Below are positions 24,066 through 35,206 of a stretch of 64,000 nt of DNA, one piece after another. The DNA comes from Zoogloea sp. (GTDB taxonomy: Bacteria; Pseudomonadota; Gammaproteobacteria; Burkholderiales; Rhodocyclaceae): positions 58,764 to 122,763 of the forward strand of contig NZ_JAKLLN010000016.1 in assembly GCF_023150065.1 (NCBI RefSeq), given 5' to 3'. The notes beneath the pieces are model-generated. The model had not been told where the DNA came from. It saw nothing but the letters and a program-made list of their open reading frames with translations, and ran no database searches. Numbering within the stretch: the stretch's first letter is position 1; every line of letters begins with the position of its first letter. Made by a program: the position numbers and the translations under genes.

Positions 24066-24086
24066 GGGCCGCCACTCCGGCGGCCC
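24066..24086 (+). repeat. hairpin between dapD and pilU
   Basis: GGGCCGCC, a 5-base loop, then GGCGGCCC: an 8-base stem in the short gap between the two genes. It has no U-tract, so it is more likely an mRNA processing or stability element than a terminator. Confidence 0.5.
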
Positions 24087-24108
24087 CCCTCCCCTTCCGG
24101 GCAGCCCG

Positions 24109-25281
24109 ATGATCATCGACAAGCTATTCGCGCTGATGGCCGAGAAAAAGGCCTCGGACATCTTCATTACCGTCGGCACCCCGATTCACATCAAGATCGA
24201 CGGCAACACACTGCCCATCAATCAGCAGGCCATGGATCCCACGATGATCCAGCGCATGGCCTACGAGATGATGAACCCGGAGCAGACTGAGCGCTTCGAG
24301 AAGTTCAAGGAGATGAACCTCTCCTTCGGCCGCCGGGACATGGGCAACTTCCGGGTCAACATCTTCTGGCAGCGCAACAGCATCGCCATCGTCGTCCGCT
24401 ACATCCTCGGCGAGATCCCCCGCCTCGAAACCCTCGGCCTGCCGCCGGTGCTGTCCGAGGTCATCATGGAAAAGCGCGGGCTCGTGCTGGTCGTCGGCGC
24501 AACCGGCTCCGGGAAATCCACCACCATCGCGTCGATGCTCGATCACCGTAACGAAAACCGTTCCGGCCACATCCTGACCATCGAAGACCCGATCGAATAT
24601 CTTTTCAAGCACAAGATGTCGATCGTCAATCAGCGCGAAATCGGTGCCGACACCCTGGACTGGCAGAACGCGCTGCGCAGCGCCATGCGCCAGGCCCCCG
24701 ACTGCATCCTGATCGGCGAGATCCGCGACCGGGAAACCATGAGCGCCGCCCTCGCCTATGCCCAGACCGGGCATCTGTGCCTGGCCACGCTGCACGCCAA
24801 CAACGCGTACCACGCCCTCAACCGGATTTTCAGCTTCTTCCCCCTCGACGGACGCGCCCTGCTGTCCCTCGATCTGGCGGCCACGCTGAAGTGCATTGCC
24901 TCCCAGCGCCTGATCAAGCGGCCGGATGGCGGGCGGATTCCGGCGGTCGAGATCCTGCTGAACACCCGCCAGGTGGCCGAGCTGATCGAACGCAGCGAAA
25001 TCTCCGCGATTCGTGAGGCCATGGAGCAAAGCCTGGCCCAGGGCTCCCGCACCTTCGAGCAGGACCTGTTCCGCCTGTTCAAGGACAAGGTCATCACCCT
25101 CGAGGAGGCCCTGGCCAACTCCGACTCCCCCACCAACCTGTCCTGGCTCATCAACAACGCCCAGTTCGGCAACGGCGGCAACGAGAAATCCAGCCGCCCG
25201 CCGTCCACCATCGACTTCGAGCAGACCGAACCGGATGGCGCGTCCTTCCGCGAATTCACCCTCGAACTCGACGACGACTGA
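24109..25281 (+). CDS. pilU: PilT/PilU-family type IV pilus retraction ATPase
   Basis: Hexameric cytoplasmic ATPase that powers pilus retraction. Motifs: Walker A GATGSGKST at residues 130-138, Asp box LTIEDPIEY at 157-165, Walker B CILIGEIRDRE near 199-209, and His box GHLCLATLHANNA at 221-233. The 390-residue length, the DMGNFRVNIFWQRN segment and the acidic tail (ELDDD) fit PilU better than PilT, which is nearer 345 residues. It is lodged between dapD and dapE, 53 bases after the first and 12 before the second, with no other pilus gene in the window. Confidence 0.88.
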   Translation: MIIDKLFALMAEKKASDIFITVGTPIHIKIDGNTLPINQQAMDPTMIQRMAYEMMNPEQTERFEKFKEMNLSFGRRDMGNFRVNIFWQRNSIAIVVRYILGEIPRLETLGLPPVLSEVIMEKRGLVLVVGATGSGKSTTIASMLDHRNENRSGHILTIEDPIEYLFKHKMSIVNQREIGADTLDWQNALRSAMRQAPDCILIGEIRDRETMSAALAYAQTGHLCLATLHANNAYHALNRIFSFFPLDGRALLSLDLAATLKCIASQRLIKRPDGGRIPAVEILLNTRQVAELIERSEISAIREAMEQSLAQGSRTFEQDLFRLFKDKVITLEEALANSDSPTNLSWLINNAQFGNGGNEKSSRPPSTIDFEQTEPDGASFREFTLELDDD

Positions 25282-27395
<2,114 letters not shown>

Positions 27396-27449
27396 AAGCA
27401 CCCTGAAATGCGAACTCGGTCCACCAATTCCATAGCCGGCCGTACTTAT

Positions 27450-27522
27450 GATCTTGCTTGGGAGAAATTTGCCAAATTGACCCCAAATTCACCGTAATCA
27501 ACAAAAACACAAAAGCAAGATC
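27450..27522 (+). promoter_or_regulatory. AT-rich operator-like region before the response regulator
   Basis: Perfect 10-base inverted repeat GATCTTGCTT (27450-27459) and AAGCAAGATC (27513-27522), the second touching the AAGGAG ribosome binding site. Inside it is a tandem pair of 11-base units, CCAAATTGACC and CCAAATTCACC (27472-27493), one helical turn apart. The whole gap is clearly poorer in GC than its surroundings. No confident -35/-10 pair was found. Confidence 0.5.
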
Positions 27523-27533
27523 AAGGAGCTTCT

Positions 27534-27983
27534 ATGGCGACCGATCGCCCCATCCTCCTCGTTGAGGACAACCCCGATGACGAAGCACTGACTCTCAGGG
27601 CTTTCAGCAAGAACAAGATAGCCAACCAGGTGGTCGTGGCCCGGGACGGTGTCGAGGCGCTGGACTACCTCTTCTGCACCGGGCAGTTCTCCAATCGGGA
27701 CAGCACGATCATGCCGGCCTTCGTGTTGCTCGATCTGAAACTGCCCCGGATAGACGGCCTGGAAGTGCTGCGCCGCATCCGGGCGGACGAACGCACTGCG
27801 CTACTGCCGGTTGTTGTCCTGACCACCTCCAAAGAGCATCAGGACATATTCGAAGCGTATCGACTGGGGGCAAACAGCTATATCCGAAAACCGGTGGATT
27901 TCGAGCGCTTCCTTCAGGCCGTGGGGCAGCTTGGCCTGTACTGGCTGTCCCTCAACGAGCCTTCGGATCCGACAGCCCGGTAA
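27534..27983 (+). CDS. single-domain response regulator
   Basis: CheY-like receiver without an output domain, 149 residues. It has the acidic pocket VEDNPDDE at residues 10-17, the phospho-acceptor Asp in FVLLDLKLPRIDG, the Thr of VVLTTSKEHQD, and the conserved Lys of RKPVDF. The NPDDE and LPRIDGLEVL pattern is that of Rcp1-type regulators, which usually work with phytochrome-like or hybrid histidine kinases. No kinase is encoded nearby. AAGGAG lies just before the ATG. It converges on the glutathione peroxidase gene. Confidence 0.9.
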   Translation: MATDRPILLVEDNPDDEALTLRAFSKNKIANQVVVARDGVEALDYLFCTGQFSNRDSTIMPAFVLLDLKLPRIDGLEVLRRIRADERTALLPVVVLTTSKEHQDIFEAYRLGANSYIRKPVDFERFLQAVGQLGLYWLSLNEPSDPTAR

Positions 27984-27995
27984 GCGGATGAAAGA

Positions 27996-28490
27996 CTACA
28001 GCAGTGCTTCGATGTCCCTGCCCAGATCGCCGGGAGGCGTCATCGGAGCATAGCGCCTCACAGGTACACCGGCCTTGTCGATCAGGAACTTGGTGAAATT
28101 CCATTTGACGGCGTGACTCCCCAAGACCCCGGGCAACGCCGCAGTAAGGAAGGCAAACAGGGGGTGAGCCCCCTCGCCATTGACGTCCACCTTCTCACCC
28201 ATCAGAAAGGTGACGCCAAAATTGTGCCGGCAGAAGCCGGCAATCTGGCTCGCGTCGCCGGGCTCCTGCCCGCCGAACTGGTTGCACGGAAAGCCGACCA
28301 CCACCAGGCCACGCTCCCCATAAGCTTCGTGGAGGGCCTGAAGCCCCCCGTACTGGGACGTGAAGCCACATTCGCTGGCCGTATTCACGATCAGTACGAC
28401 CCGCCCCGCCATATCGGCGAAACGGATCGGTGCGCCGGACAGGCTCTTCGCTTCAAAGCCCAGGATGTTGTCCGGCATGGCCCTGGTCAC
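27996..28490 (-). CDS. glutathione peroxidase family protein
   Basis: Thiol peroxidase that reduces hydroperoxides in the cytoplasm, probably with thioredoxin or glutathione. The peroxidatic residue is Cys, in NTASECGFTSQYGGLQ; the partner residues Gln (PCNQFGGQEPG) and Trp with Asn (VKWNFTKFLID) are present. The GTG at 28490 overlaps the iscX stop (GTGA) and has AGGA upstream, giving 164 residues; an ATG at 28478 is the alternative. Placement directly after iscX makes it the last gene of the isc transcript. Confidence 0.88.
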   Translation of the reverse strand: MTRAMPDNILGFEAKSLSGAPIRFADMAGRVVLIVNTASECGFTSQYGGLQALHEAYGERGLVVVGFPCNQFGGQEPGDASQIAGFCRHNFGVTFLMGEKVDVNGEGAHPLFAFLTAALPGVLGSHAVKWNFTKFLIDKAGVPVRRYAPMTPPGDLGRDIEALL

Positions 28491-28681
28491 GCCACTTCCT
28501 CGATCCACGCCTGCTGGATGCCTTCCAGGATGCGCTCCCCGCAATGCTTGGGATCGTCGTCAAACTCCGGCAAGGCCATCGTCCATTGCATCAAGTCAAC
28601 GAAATTGACCTTGAGGGGATCCACATCGGGGTAGGCCTCCGACAACTGGATCGCGATCTCCTGCACTTCTGTCCATTTCAT
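28487..28681 (-). CDS. iscX: Fe-S cluster assembly protein IscX
   Basis: Small acidic protein of 64 residues that binds IscS and iron and modulates cluster assembly. The pattern MKWTEVQEIAIQL, AYPDVDPLKVNFVDLMQWTM and EFDDDPKHCGERILEGIQ follows E. coli IscX along its whole length. It overlaps fdx by 4 bases (ATGA) upstream and the peroxidase gene downstream. Confidence 0.95.
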   Translation of the reverse strand: MKWTEVQEIAIQLSEAYPDVDPLKVNFVDLMQWTMALPEFDDDPKHCGERILEGIQQAWIEEVA

Positions 28682-29022
28682 CCCCGCTTGCCCTCCTTGA
28701 CCATGTTGATCGAATACTTGGGAATCTCGACGGTGAGCGACGTTTCACCCACGATGGCCTGACAGGACAGGCGCGATGTCGGCTCCAGGCCCCAGGCCTT
28801 GTCGAGCAGATCCTCCTCGAGCTCCTCGGCGGGCTCCAGGCTGTTGAACCCATCGCGCACGACCACGTGGCAGGTCGTGCACGCACAGGACTTCTCGCAG
28901 GCGTGGTCGATGAGGATGTCGTTGAGCAGCAGGGCGTCACAGACCGACTGACCCGGCTCGGCGTCAATCACGGCCCCTTCCGGGCACAGCTCCACATGGG
29001 GAAGCACAATCAAAGTAGTCAT
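28678..29022 (-). CDS. fdx: ISC-type [2Fe-2S] ferredoxin
   Basis: Electron donor for Fe-S cluster assembly, 114 residues. The cluster ligands are in CEKSCACTTCHVVV with the fourth Cys in RLSCQAIVGE. It lies 15 bases after hscA and overlaps iscX, the order found in the standard isc operon. Confidence 0.96.
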   Translation of the reverse strand: MTTLIVLPHVELCPEGAVIDAEPGQSVCDALLLNDILIDHACEKSCACTTCHVVVRDGFNSLEPAEELEEDLLDKAWGLEPTSRLSCQAIVGETSLTVEIPKYSINMVKEGKRG

Positions 29023-29037
29023 GGTGATGTGTCAGGT

Positions 29038-30906
29038 TCAGATCCGAAGATCATCGATCCGGTGACCGGCCAGGGCCTCCCGGATACTCTTGTCCATACG
29101 CCGCGAGGCGAACTCGTTGGACGCACGGTTGAAGGCCTCAAGCTGGATCTTGATGGCGCGGGCATCCTGCCCTTGCGCGGCGGTGCGCAGGGCCGTAATC
29201 GCCGCATCCAGAGCCTCGCGCTCGGTCTCATTCAGCAGCATGGCGTCCGCCGCCAGGGCTCTTTCCGTCGCTTCGACGACCCTTTCAGCCTCGACCTGCT
29301 GCTCCCGCAGACCGCGCAGCTCCATGTCATCCCGGGCGTTGTCGAAGCCGGCCTTGAGCATGTCGGCAATTTCGTGGTCGGCCAGCCCGTAAGACGGCTT
29401 GACCTCCACACGGGCCTCGACACCGGTGGTCTGCTCCCGGGCTGCCACCGACAGCAGGCCGTCGGCATCCACCTGGAAGGTGACGCGGATTCGTGCGGCG
29501 CCGGCCACCATCGGCGGAATCCCGCGCAGCTCAAAGCGGGCCAGGGAGCGGCAGGCCGAGACCAGCTCGCGCTCGCCCTGCACCACGTGGAAGGACATGG
29601 CAGTCTGGCCGTCCTTGAAGGTGGTGAAATCCTGGGCGCGGGCCGTCGGAATGGTGGCATTGCGGGGAATGATCTTCTCGACCAGCCCGCCCATGGTTTC
29701 GATGCCGAGGGACAAGGGAATGACGTCGAGGAGCAGCCATTCATCTTCGGTGGCCCGGTTGCCTGCCAGCACGTTGGCCTGCATGGCGGCACCGATGGCA
29801 ACGACCGTATCCGGATCGAGGTTGGTCAGCGGCGTCTGTCCGAAGAACTCGCCGACCGCCTGCTGCACGTGGGGCATGCGCGTCGCGCCCCCTACCATGA
29901 CCACGCCCTTCACCTGATCGGGCTCAAGCCCGGCATCACGCAGGGCCTTCTTGACCGGCTTCAGTGTCTTGGCGACCAGGGGCCGGGTGATGTCCACGAA
30001 CACCGAGCGATCGATGCTCAGATCCACCTCGTCGCCACTCTCTAGGGTCATCCGGACGGGCACGGTCTCGTCAAGGCTCAGGCGCTCCTTGACCTCCCGG
30101 GCCTTCATCAGCAGACGTCGGGCGTCCCGGTCAGAGGGTAGTGAAATACCTGCGTTGTCGAGCATCCAGCAGAACAGGCGATGATCGAAGTCGTCCCCCC
30201 CAAGCGATGCATCGCCGTTGGTCGCCACCACTTCGAACACCCCTCGCGACAGACGCAGCACGGAGATGTCGAAGGTGCCGCCACCGAGGTCATACACCGC
30301 GTAGATGCCTTCCGATGCATTCTCCAGGCCATAGGCGATCGCAGCGGCCGTCGGCTCGTTGAGCAGACGCAGAACGTTGAGACCAGACAGGCGCGCCGCA
30401 TCCTTGGTGGCCTGGCGCTGGGCATCGTCGAAATAGGCCGGCACGGTGATCACGGCCCCGGTCAGCTCGCCACCCAGACTCCGCTCGGCGCGCACGCGCA
30501 GATCCTTGAGAATCTCAGCGGACACCTGCACCGGGCTTTTCACACCCTGAACGGTGCGCAAGCGCACCATGCCTTCGGCGTCCACAAAGTCGTAAGGCAT
30601 GGTCTCCACATGGGAGACATCCTTGAGCCCGCGGCCCATGAAACGCTTCACAGACACGATGGTGTTGCGGGGGTCGACAGCCTGGGCAGCCTGGGCCTTG
30701 CGGCCCACGACGATCTGCCCGTCGGCGAGGTATTGCACCACGGAAGACAACAGCATCCGGCCGTCTTCATCCTGCAGACACAGGGCGACGCCATTGCGGA
30801 CGGTCGCCACCAGCGAATTGGTGGTACCGAGATCAATGCCCACAGCGAGCCTGTGCTGATGCGGCTCGGTGGACATCCCCGGTTCAGAAATTTGCAGCAG
30901 AGCCAT
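29038..30906 (-). CDS. hscA: Fe-S assembly Hsp70 chaperone HscA
   Basis: Specialised DnaK-like ATPase that, with HscB, drives cluster transfer from IscU. The 622-residue protein has the nucleotide-binding motifs [10 protein letters not shown] (residues 22-31) and [12 protein letters not shown], and a shortened C-terminal lid, matching HscA rather than DnaK (about 640). Its ATG shares one base with the hscB stop (TGATG). Confidence 0.96.
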   Translation of the reverse strand: MALLQISEPGMSTEPHQHRLAVGIDLGTTNSLVATVRNGVALCLQDEDGRMLLSSVVQYLADGQIVVGRKAQAAQAVDPRNTIVSVKRFMGRGLKDVSHVETMPYDFVDAEGMVRLRTVQGVKSPVQVSAEILKDLRVRAERSLGGELTGAVITVPAYFDDAQRQATKDAARLSGLNVLRLLNEPTAAAIAYGLENASEGIYAVYDLGGGTFDISVLRLSRGVFEVVATNGDASLGGDDFDHRLFCWMLDNAGISLPSDRDARRLLMKAREVKERLSLDETVPVRMTLESGDEVDLSIDRSVFVDITRPLVAKTLKPVKKALRDAGLEPDQVKGVVMVGGATRMPHVQQAVGEFFGQTPLTNLDPDTVVAIGAAMQANVLAGNRATEDEWLLLDVIPLSLGIETMGGLVEKIIPRNATIPTARAQDFTTFKDGQTAMSFHVVQGERELVSACRSLARFELRGIPPMVAGAARIRVTFQVDADGLLSVAAREQTTGVEARVEVKPSYGLADHEIADMLKAGFDNARDDMELRGLREQQVEAERVVEATERALAADAMLLNETEREALDAAITALRTAAQGQDARAIKIQLEAFNRASNEFASRRMDKSIREALAGHRIDDLRI

Positions 30907-31436
30907 CAGGATTCCAGCGCCGTCAAGGCGTCATTGATTTCGTGTTGCAGCTTTTCAAGAAACTTCAGGCGACGCACCGTATCGGCCGCCGCCTCCAGAT
31001 CACCCTGCTCATCAAGTTGCACCGCCAGCTGCTCGATCAGGCTGCGATTGGAATGCCGGATGCGCCGGGCGAGGTCTTCAAGCACCTCTTCATCCGCAGC
31101 CTCGCGGGCCTCACCGAGCGCCTCGCGCCATTCCATCTGTTCCATCAGGAACGCAGGCGACATGGCGGTGTTGGTCTCAAACGCCGGATCGATGCCCTTC
31201 AGTTCAAGCAGGTACTGCCCTCTTGCAAGGGGGCTCTTGAGGGTGCGGAAGGCTTCATTGGCGTGAGTCGCCCACTGCATCGACAGGCGCTTGTCCGCGT
31301 CGGGCAGATGGGCGAAACGGTCGGGGTGGACTTTGCCCTGGATGTCCAGGTAAGCCTGCTCAAGCCGGTCCATGTCCACCGAAAACCCCACCGGCAGCCC
31401 GAAAAGTGCGAAGAAGTCCTGCTTCAGATCAAGCAT
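30906..31436 (-). CDS. hscB: Fe-S assembly co-chaperone HscB
   Basis: J-domain protein that brings IscU to HscA. The ATG at 31436 ([15 protein letters not shown]) gives 176 residues, close to the 171 of E. coli; the frame is open further upstream without a matching N-terminus. The J-domain HPD motif is in [10 protein letters not shown], and the C-terminal half is the helical IscU-binding domain. It follows iscA by 52 bases. Confidence 0.95.
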   Translation of the reverse strand: MLDLKQDFFALFGLPVGFSVDMDRLEQAYLDIQGKVHPDRFAHLPDADKRLSMQWATHANEAFRTLKSPLARGQYLLELKGIDPAFETNTAMSPAFLMEQMEWREALGEAREAADEEVLEDLARRIRHSNRSLIEQLAVQLDEQGDLEAAADTVRRLKFLEKLQHEINDALTALES

Positions 31437-31488
31437 GTGAAACCCTCTGCCAGAACGGACAGGCGAACCGAAAACTCCGGCATTGAGC

Positions 31489-31812
31489 TCAGACGGTGAA
31501 ACTCTCGCCGCAGCCGCATTCACCCTTCACGTTCGGGTTGTTGAACTTGAAACCCTCGTTAAGCCCTTCGCGAACGAAGTCGAGCTCAGTGCCATCCATG
31601 TAAGGCAGGCTCTTCGGGTCGATCAGGACCTTCAATCCGTGGCTCTCGAAAACCACGTCCTCGGGCAGGACCTCATCGGCAAACTCCAGCTTGTAGGCCA
31701 TGCCCGAGCACCCGGAGGTACGCACGCCGAGGCGGATGCCCACGCCCTTGCCGCGCTTGGTGATGAAGTTGCCGATGTGGGTTGCCGCCTTGTCGGACAG
31801 GGTGACTGCCAT
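31489..31812 (-). CDS. iscA: A-type Fe-S carrier IscA
   Basis: Cluster carrier of 107 residues starting at the ATG at 31812 ([16 protein letters not shown]). The three conserved cysteines are in TSGCSGMAY and GECGCGESF. It lies 13 bases after iscU. Confidence 0.96.
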   Translation of the reverse strand: MAVTLSDKAATHIGNFITKRGKGVGIRLGVRTSGCSGMAYKLEFADEVLPEDVVFESHGLKVLIDPKSLPYMDGTELDFVREGLNEGFKFNNPNVKGECGCGESFTV

Positions 31813-31825
31813 GATCGCCTCGCTT

Positions 31826-32209
31826 TCAGCCGTTGTGCTTTTTCTTGTAATCCTCGACCGCCGCCTTGATGGCGTCCTCGGCCAGGATGGAGCAGTGGAT
31901 CTTGACCGGCGGCAGGGCCAGCTCTTCGGCAATGGCGGTGTTCTTGATGTCCAGCGCCTGATCCAGCGTCTTGCCCTTCACCCACTCGGTGACCAGGGAG
32001 CTGGATGCGATAGCCGAGCCGCAGCCGTAGGTCTTGAACTTGGCATCCTCGATGACGCCATCCTTGCCGACCTTGATCTGCAGCTTCATCACGTCGCCAC
32101 AGGCGGGCGCGCCGACCATGCCGGTGCCCACGTCCTCGTCTTCCTTGCCGAAGGCGCCGACGTTGCGGGGATTCTCGTAGTGATCCAGAACTTTTTCGCT
32201 ATATGCCAT
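31826..32209 (-). CDS. iscU: Fe-S cluster scaffold IscU
   Basis: Scaffold on which clusters are built, 127 residues, start ATG at 32209 ([18 protein letters not shown]). Cluster ligands are in [18 protein letters not shown] and [20 protein letters not shown] is the HscA-recognition motif. It lies 13 bases after iscS. Confidence 0.97.
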   Translation of the reverse strand: MAYSEKVLDHYENPRNVGAFGKEDEDVGTGMVGAPACGDVMKLQIKVGKDGVIEDAKFKTYGCGSAIASSSLVTEWVKGKTLDQALDIKNTAIAEELALPPVKIHCSILAEDAIKAAVEDYKKKHNG

Positions 32210-32222
32210 CTTCGTTCTCCTG

Positions 32223-33434
32223 TCAGTGCGCAGCCCACTGCACGGTATCAAGATCAATGCCGTCCTTGAACATGTCCCACAGGGGAGACAGCTCACGGAG
32301 CTTGCCGATCTTGCGCTGCAGCAGGTCAATGGTGTAATCGACTTCCTCGACCGTCGTGAAGCGGCCGATGGTGAAACGGATGGAGCTGTGGGCCAGCTCG
32401 TCGTTGCGGCCGAGGGCGCGCAACACGTAGGACGGCTCCAGGCTGGCCGAGGTGCAGGCCGAGCCGCTCGACACGGCGATGTCCTTGATCGCCATGATCA
32501 GGGATTCGCCTTCAACATAGGCGAAGCTGATGTTGAGGTTGTGGGGCACGCGGTGCTCCATGTCGCCATTGACGAAGGTTTCCTCGATGGTGGTCAGGCC
32601 CGCCAGCAGACGGTCGCGCAGGGCCAGCACGCGCGCGTTTTCCTCGGCCATTTCAAGGCGTGCCAGCCGGAAGGCCTCACCCATGCCGACGATCTGATGG
32701 GTCGCCAGGGTGCCGGAGCGCAGACCGCGCTCGTGGCCGCCACCGTGCATCTGGGCTTCCAGGCGCACACGCGGCTTGCGACGCACGTAGAGGGCACCGA
32801 TGCCCTTGGGCCCGTAGGTCTTGTGGGCGCTGAAGGACATCAGATCGACCTTGAGGGTACTCAGGTCGATGGCGACCTTGCCGGTGGCCTGGGCCGCATC
32901 CACATGGAAGATGATGCCCTTCTCGCGGCACAGCTCGCCAATCTCGGCGATCGGCTGGACCACACCCACTTCGTTGTTTACGAACATCACCGACACCACC
33001 ACGGTGTCAGGGCGGATCGCCGCCTTGAGCACGTTCAGGTCAAGCAGGCCATTCTCCTGGACGTCGAGGTAAGTGGCCTCGAAGCCCTGGCGCTCCAGTT
33101 CGCGCACGGTGTCCAGCACGGCCTTGTGCTCGGTCTTGAGGGTGATGATGTGCTTGCCCTTGCCGGAATAGAAGTTCGCCGCACCCTTGATGGCCAGGTT
33201 GTTGGATTCGGTGGCGCCGGAGGTCCAGATGATTTCCTTGGGGTCGGCATTGACCAGCGCCGCGACTTCCTCGCGGGCTTCCTCCACGGCCTTTTCCGCC
33301 GTCCAGCCGTAGGAGTGGCTGCGCGACGCCGGGTTACCGAACAATTCCGTCAGGTAGGGAATCATCTTCTCGGCCACGCGGGGGTCCACCGGCGTGGTTG
33401 CCGAGTAATCGAGGTAGATCGGGAACTTGAGCAT
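32223..33434 (-). CDS. iscS: cysteine desulfurase IscS
   Basis: PLP enzyme that supplies persulfide sulfur to IscU and other acceptors. The protein follows E. coli IscS closely: [20 protein letters not shown] at the N-terminus, the PLP Lys in [20 protein letters not shown], and the mobile-loop Cys in [20 protein letters not shown]. The ATG at 33434 gives 403 residues (E. coli 404) with GGAG 9 bases upstream; an ATG at 33440 adds two residues. It lies 42 bases after a second desulfurase gene. Confidence 0.96.
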   Translation of the reverse strand: MLKFPIYLDYSATTPVDPRVAEKMIPYLTELFGNPASRSHSYGWTAEKAVEEAREEVAALVNADPKEIIWTSGATESNNLAIKGAANFYSGKGKHIITLKTEHKAVLDTVRELERQGFEATYLDVQENGLLDLNVLKAAIRPDTVVVSVMFVNNEVGVVQPIAEIGELCREKGIIFHVDAAQATGKVAIDLSTLKVDLMSFSAHKTYGPKGIGALYVRRKPRVRLEAQMHGGGHERGLRSGTLATHQIVGMGEAFRLARLEMAEENARVLALRDRLLAGLTTIEETFVNGDMEHRVPHNLNISFAYVEGESLIMAIKDIAVSSGSACTSASLEPSYVLRALGRNDELAHSSIRFTIGRFTTVEEVDYTIDLLQRKIGKLRELSPLWDMFKDGIDLDTVQWAAH

Positions 33435-33476
33435 CTTCATCTTCTCCGTACTGCAAAATTGAGTCATTCCACAAAC

Positions 33477-34625
33477 TTAGACCGTCACTGCCGTCATCGT
33501 TCGAAGGCTCGCCAGGCACTCGCCCAGCGCAGTCAAAAATCCATCCACGTCCTGCGGCGTGCTGGCCGCACCGAGGCTGACACGCACTGCGGCGCGGGCC
33601 AGCGCAGCATCAACCCCCATCGACATCAGCGTATGGGACGGCTCGGGGTGGACACTCGAGCATGCCGAGCCGCTGGCCACCGCAAAACCAGCCCGATCCA
33701 GCCTGCCCACCAGGGTTTCACCATCCACGCCCGGTATCGCAAAAAAACTGGTATTCACCAGGCGAGGCGCACCCGCCGAAAAAATCCGCGCGCCCATGGC
33801 CACCAAGCCCGCCTCGAGCCGCCGCTGCAAGGCCGCAAGCTGCCGGCTGCGCGCTTCGCGATCACGCACGATCAGGTCGCAGGCCGCACCAAACCCCACG
33901 ATCGCCATCACGTTCTCGGTGCCGGAGCGGACATTCCGCTCCTGCCCCCCTCCCGCCACCAGCGGCGCCAGCTCGACGCGCTTGTCCACAATCAGGGCGC
34001 CGACACCGACGGGCCCCTGGATCTTGTGGGCCGAAAGCGTCAGGCCATGCACACCAAGGGCGCGAAAATCCACGTCGATCTTCCCCAGGGCCTGCACCGC
34101 GTCACAGTGCATCCAGCTCCCCGCGGCCTTCACCGACTTCGCCAGCGTGGCCACGTCCTGGATCACACCCGTCTCATTGTTGGCCAGCATGATCGACACC
34201 AGCCTGGGCTTTTCCGCGAGCACGCGATCAAAAGCCACCGGGTCGACACGCCCTTCTCCATCGACTGCAATTTCTTCGCAGCGCCATCCGTTGCGCGCCA
34301 ACTGCCTGGCCGGCTCCCGCACGCACGGGTGTTCGATGGCGCTCACGGCAATCAGCCCCGGCTTGAGAAAAGCCGCCGCGCCCTTGATGAACAGGTTGTT
34401 CGCCTCCGACCCACTGCCGGTGAAGATCACCTCGGTCGGGTGGGCCTTCACCGCGGCGGCCACCTGCCCCCGCGCCTCGTCCACAGCCTTCCGGGCTGCA
34501 CGCCCGTATTCGTGCCGGCTCGATGCATTGCCAAAACGATCGCCCAGCCAGGGCAGCATGGCTTCCCTCACCGCTGGAGCCAGCGGAGTGGTGGCGTTGT
34601 GATCGAGATAGACCGGCGCAAACAC
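33477..34625 (-). CDS. second cysteine desulfurase (NifS/IscS-like)
   Basis: A 382-residue class V PLP aminotransferase that is paralogous to IscS but clearly diverged. It begins VYLDHNATTPLAPAVREAM, has GSGSEANNLFIKGAAA, the PLP Lys in LSAHKIQGPVGVGALIV and the catalytic Cys in VASGSACSSVHPEPSHTLMSM. The loop around the Cys differs from that of IscS (SSVHP against TSASLEP), so its sulfur acceptor may differ. It sits between iscR (18 bases away) and iscS, so it shares the IscR-controlled transcript. Its exact partner is unknown. Confidence 0.88.
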   Translation of the reverse strand: MFAPVYLDHNATTPLAPAVREAMLPWLGDRFGNASSRHEYGRAARKAVDEARGQVAAAVKAHPTEVIFTGSGSEANNLFIKGAAAFLKPGLIAVSAIEHPCVREPARQLARNGWRCEEIAVDGEGRVDPVAFDRVLAEKPRLVSIMLANNETGVIQDVATLAKSVKAAGSWMHCDAVQALGKIDVDFRALGVHGLTLSAHKIQGPVGVGALIVDKRVELAPLVAGGGQERNVRSGTENVMAIVGFGAACDLIVRDREARSRQLAALQRRLEAGLVAMGARIFSAGAPRLVNTSFFAIPGVDGETLVGRLDRAGFAVASGSACSSVHPEPSHTLMSMGVDAALARAAVRVSLGAASTPQDVDGFLTALGECLASLRTMTAVTV

Positions 34626-34643
34626 CGAAACGCTCCGACAGAC

Positions 34644-35132
34644 TCAGGCCGTCAGAGGCAGCTTGCTGCCGGAGCGGCAAGCCGTGGCATTGCGCTCGTC
34701 GCGCAACACCGAAACAGGGCCCGCCTTCTGACGCTGCTGCTCCACCAGGCTGGCGAGGGTCACCGAATGGAGGTATTCATACATCCGCCGGTTCAGATTG
34801 GTCCACAACTCGTGGGTCATGCAGCGATGCTCGTCGTGGCAGTTTTCCTTGCCACCACAGGAGGTCGCATCCAGCGGCTCATCGACGGCCGCAATGATGT
34901 CAGCCACGGTGATCACATCCATCTCCCGCGCCAGGGCATATCCGCCACCGGGCCCGCGCACGCTGCTCACGAGCTCGAAACGACGCAACTTGCCGAACAG
35001 CTGCTCCAGGTAGGACAGGGAGATCTTCTGACGATCGGCAATACCGGCCAGGGTCACGGGCCCGTCGGCACAACGAAGCGCCAGATCGATCATTGCCGTG
35101 ACAGCAAAACGACCTTTGGTGGTGAGTCTCAT
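34644..35132 (-). CDS. iscR: Fe-S cluster assembly transcription factor IscR
   Basis: Rrf2-family winged-helix regulator that binds a [2Fe-2S] cluster and represses the isc operon. The 162-residue protein begins MRLTTKGRFAVTAMIDLAL, has LSYLEQLFGKLRRFELVSSV and GPGGGYALAREM for DNA contact, and the cluster ligands in CGGKENCHDEHRCMTHELW. It lies 103 bases after cysE with its own promoter and two predicted binding sites in that gap. Confidence 0.96.
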   Translation of the reverse strand: MRLTTKGRFAVTAMIDLALRCADGPVTLAGIADRQKISLSYLEQLFGKLRRFELVSSVRGPGGGYALAREMDVITVADIIAAVDEPLDATSCGGKENCHDEHRCMTHELWTNLNRRMYEYLHSVTLASLVEQQRQKAGPVSVLRDERNATACRSGSKLPLTA

Positions 35133-35157
35133 GTCGGCTCCCGGAGTGGCTGAATGA

Positions 35158-35182
35158 ATAGTTGAATATTTCAGTCAACAAT
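35158..35182 (-). promoter_or_regulatory. IscR type-1-like binding site, downstream copy
   Basis: A 25-base element whose arms read ATTGTTGA and TCAACTAT on the minus strand. It matches the E. coli type-1 IscR consensus, as I recall it, at 23 of 25 positions. It overlaps the iscR -10 and predicted start. Confidence 0.7.
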
Positions 35183-35206
35183 ACCAAACCCGACAAAATC
35201 AATCAA
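35178..35206 (-). promoter_or_regulatory. sigma70 promoter of iscR
   Basis: Minus strand TTGATT (-35, 35201-35206) and TATTGT (-10, 35178-35183) with a 17-base spacer. Both IscR-like sites overlap it, so cluster-loaded IscR would block RNA polymerase. Confidence 0.75.

Noticed and set aside
27459..27472. Sigma54 promoter before the response regulator
   Set aside because: The GG and GC elements are 8 or 9 bases apart instead of 10 and the rest of the consensus fails.
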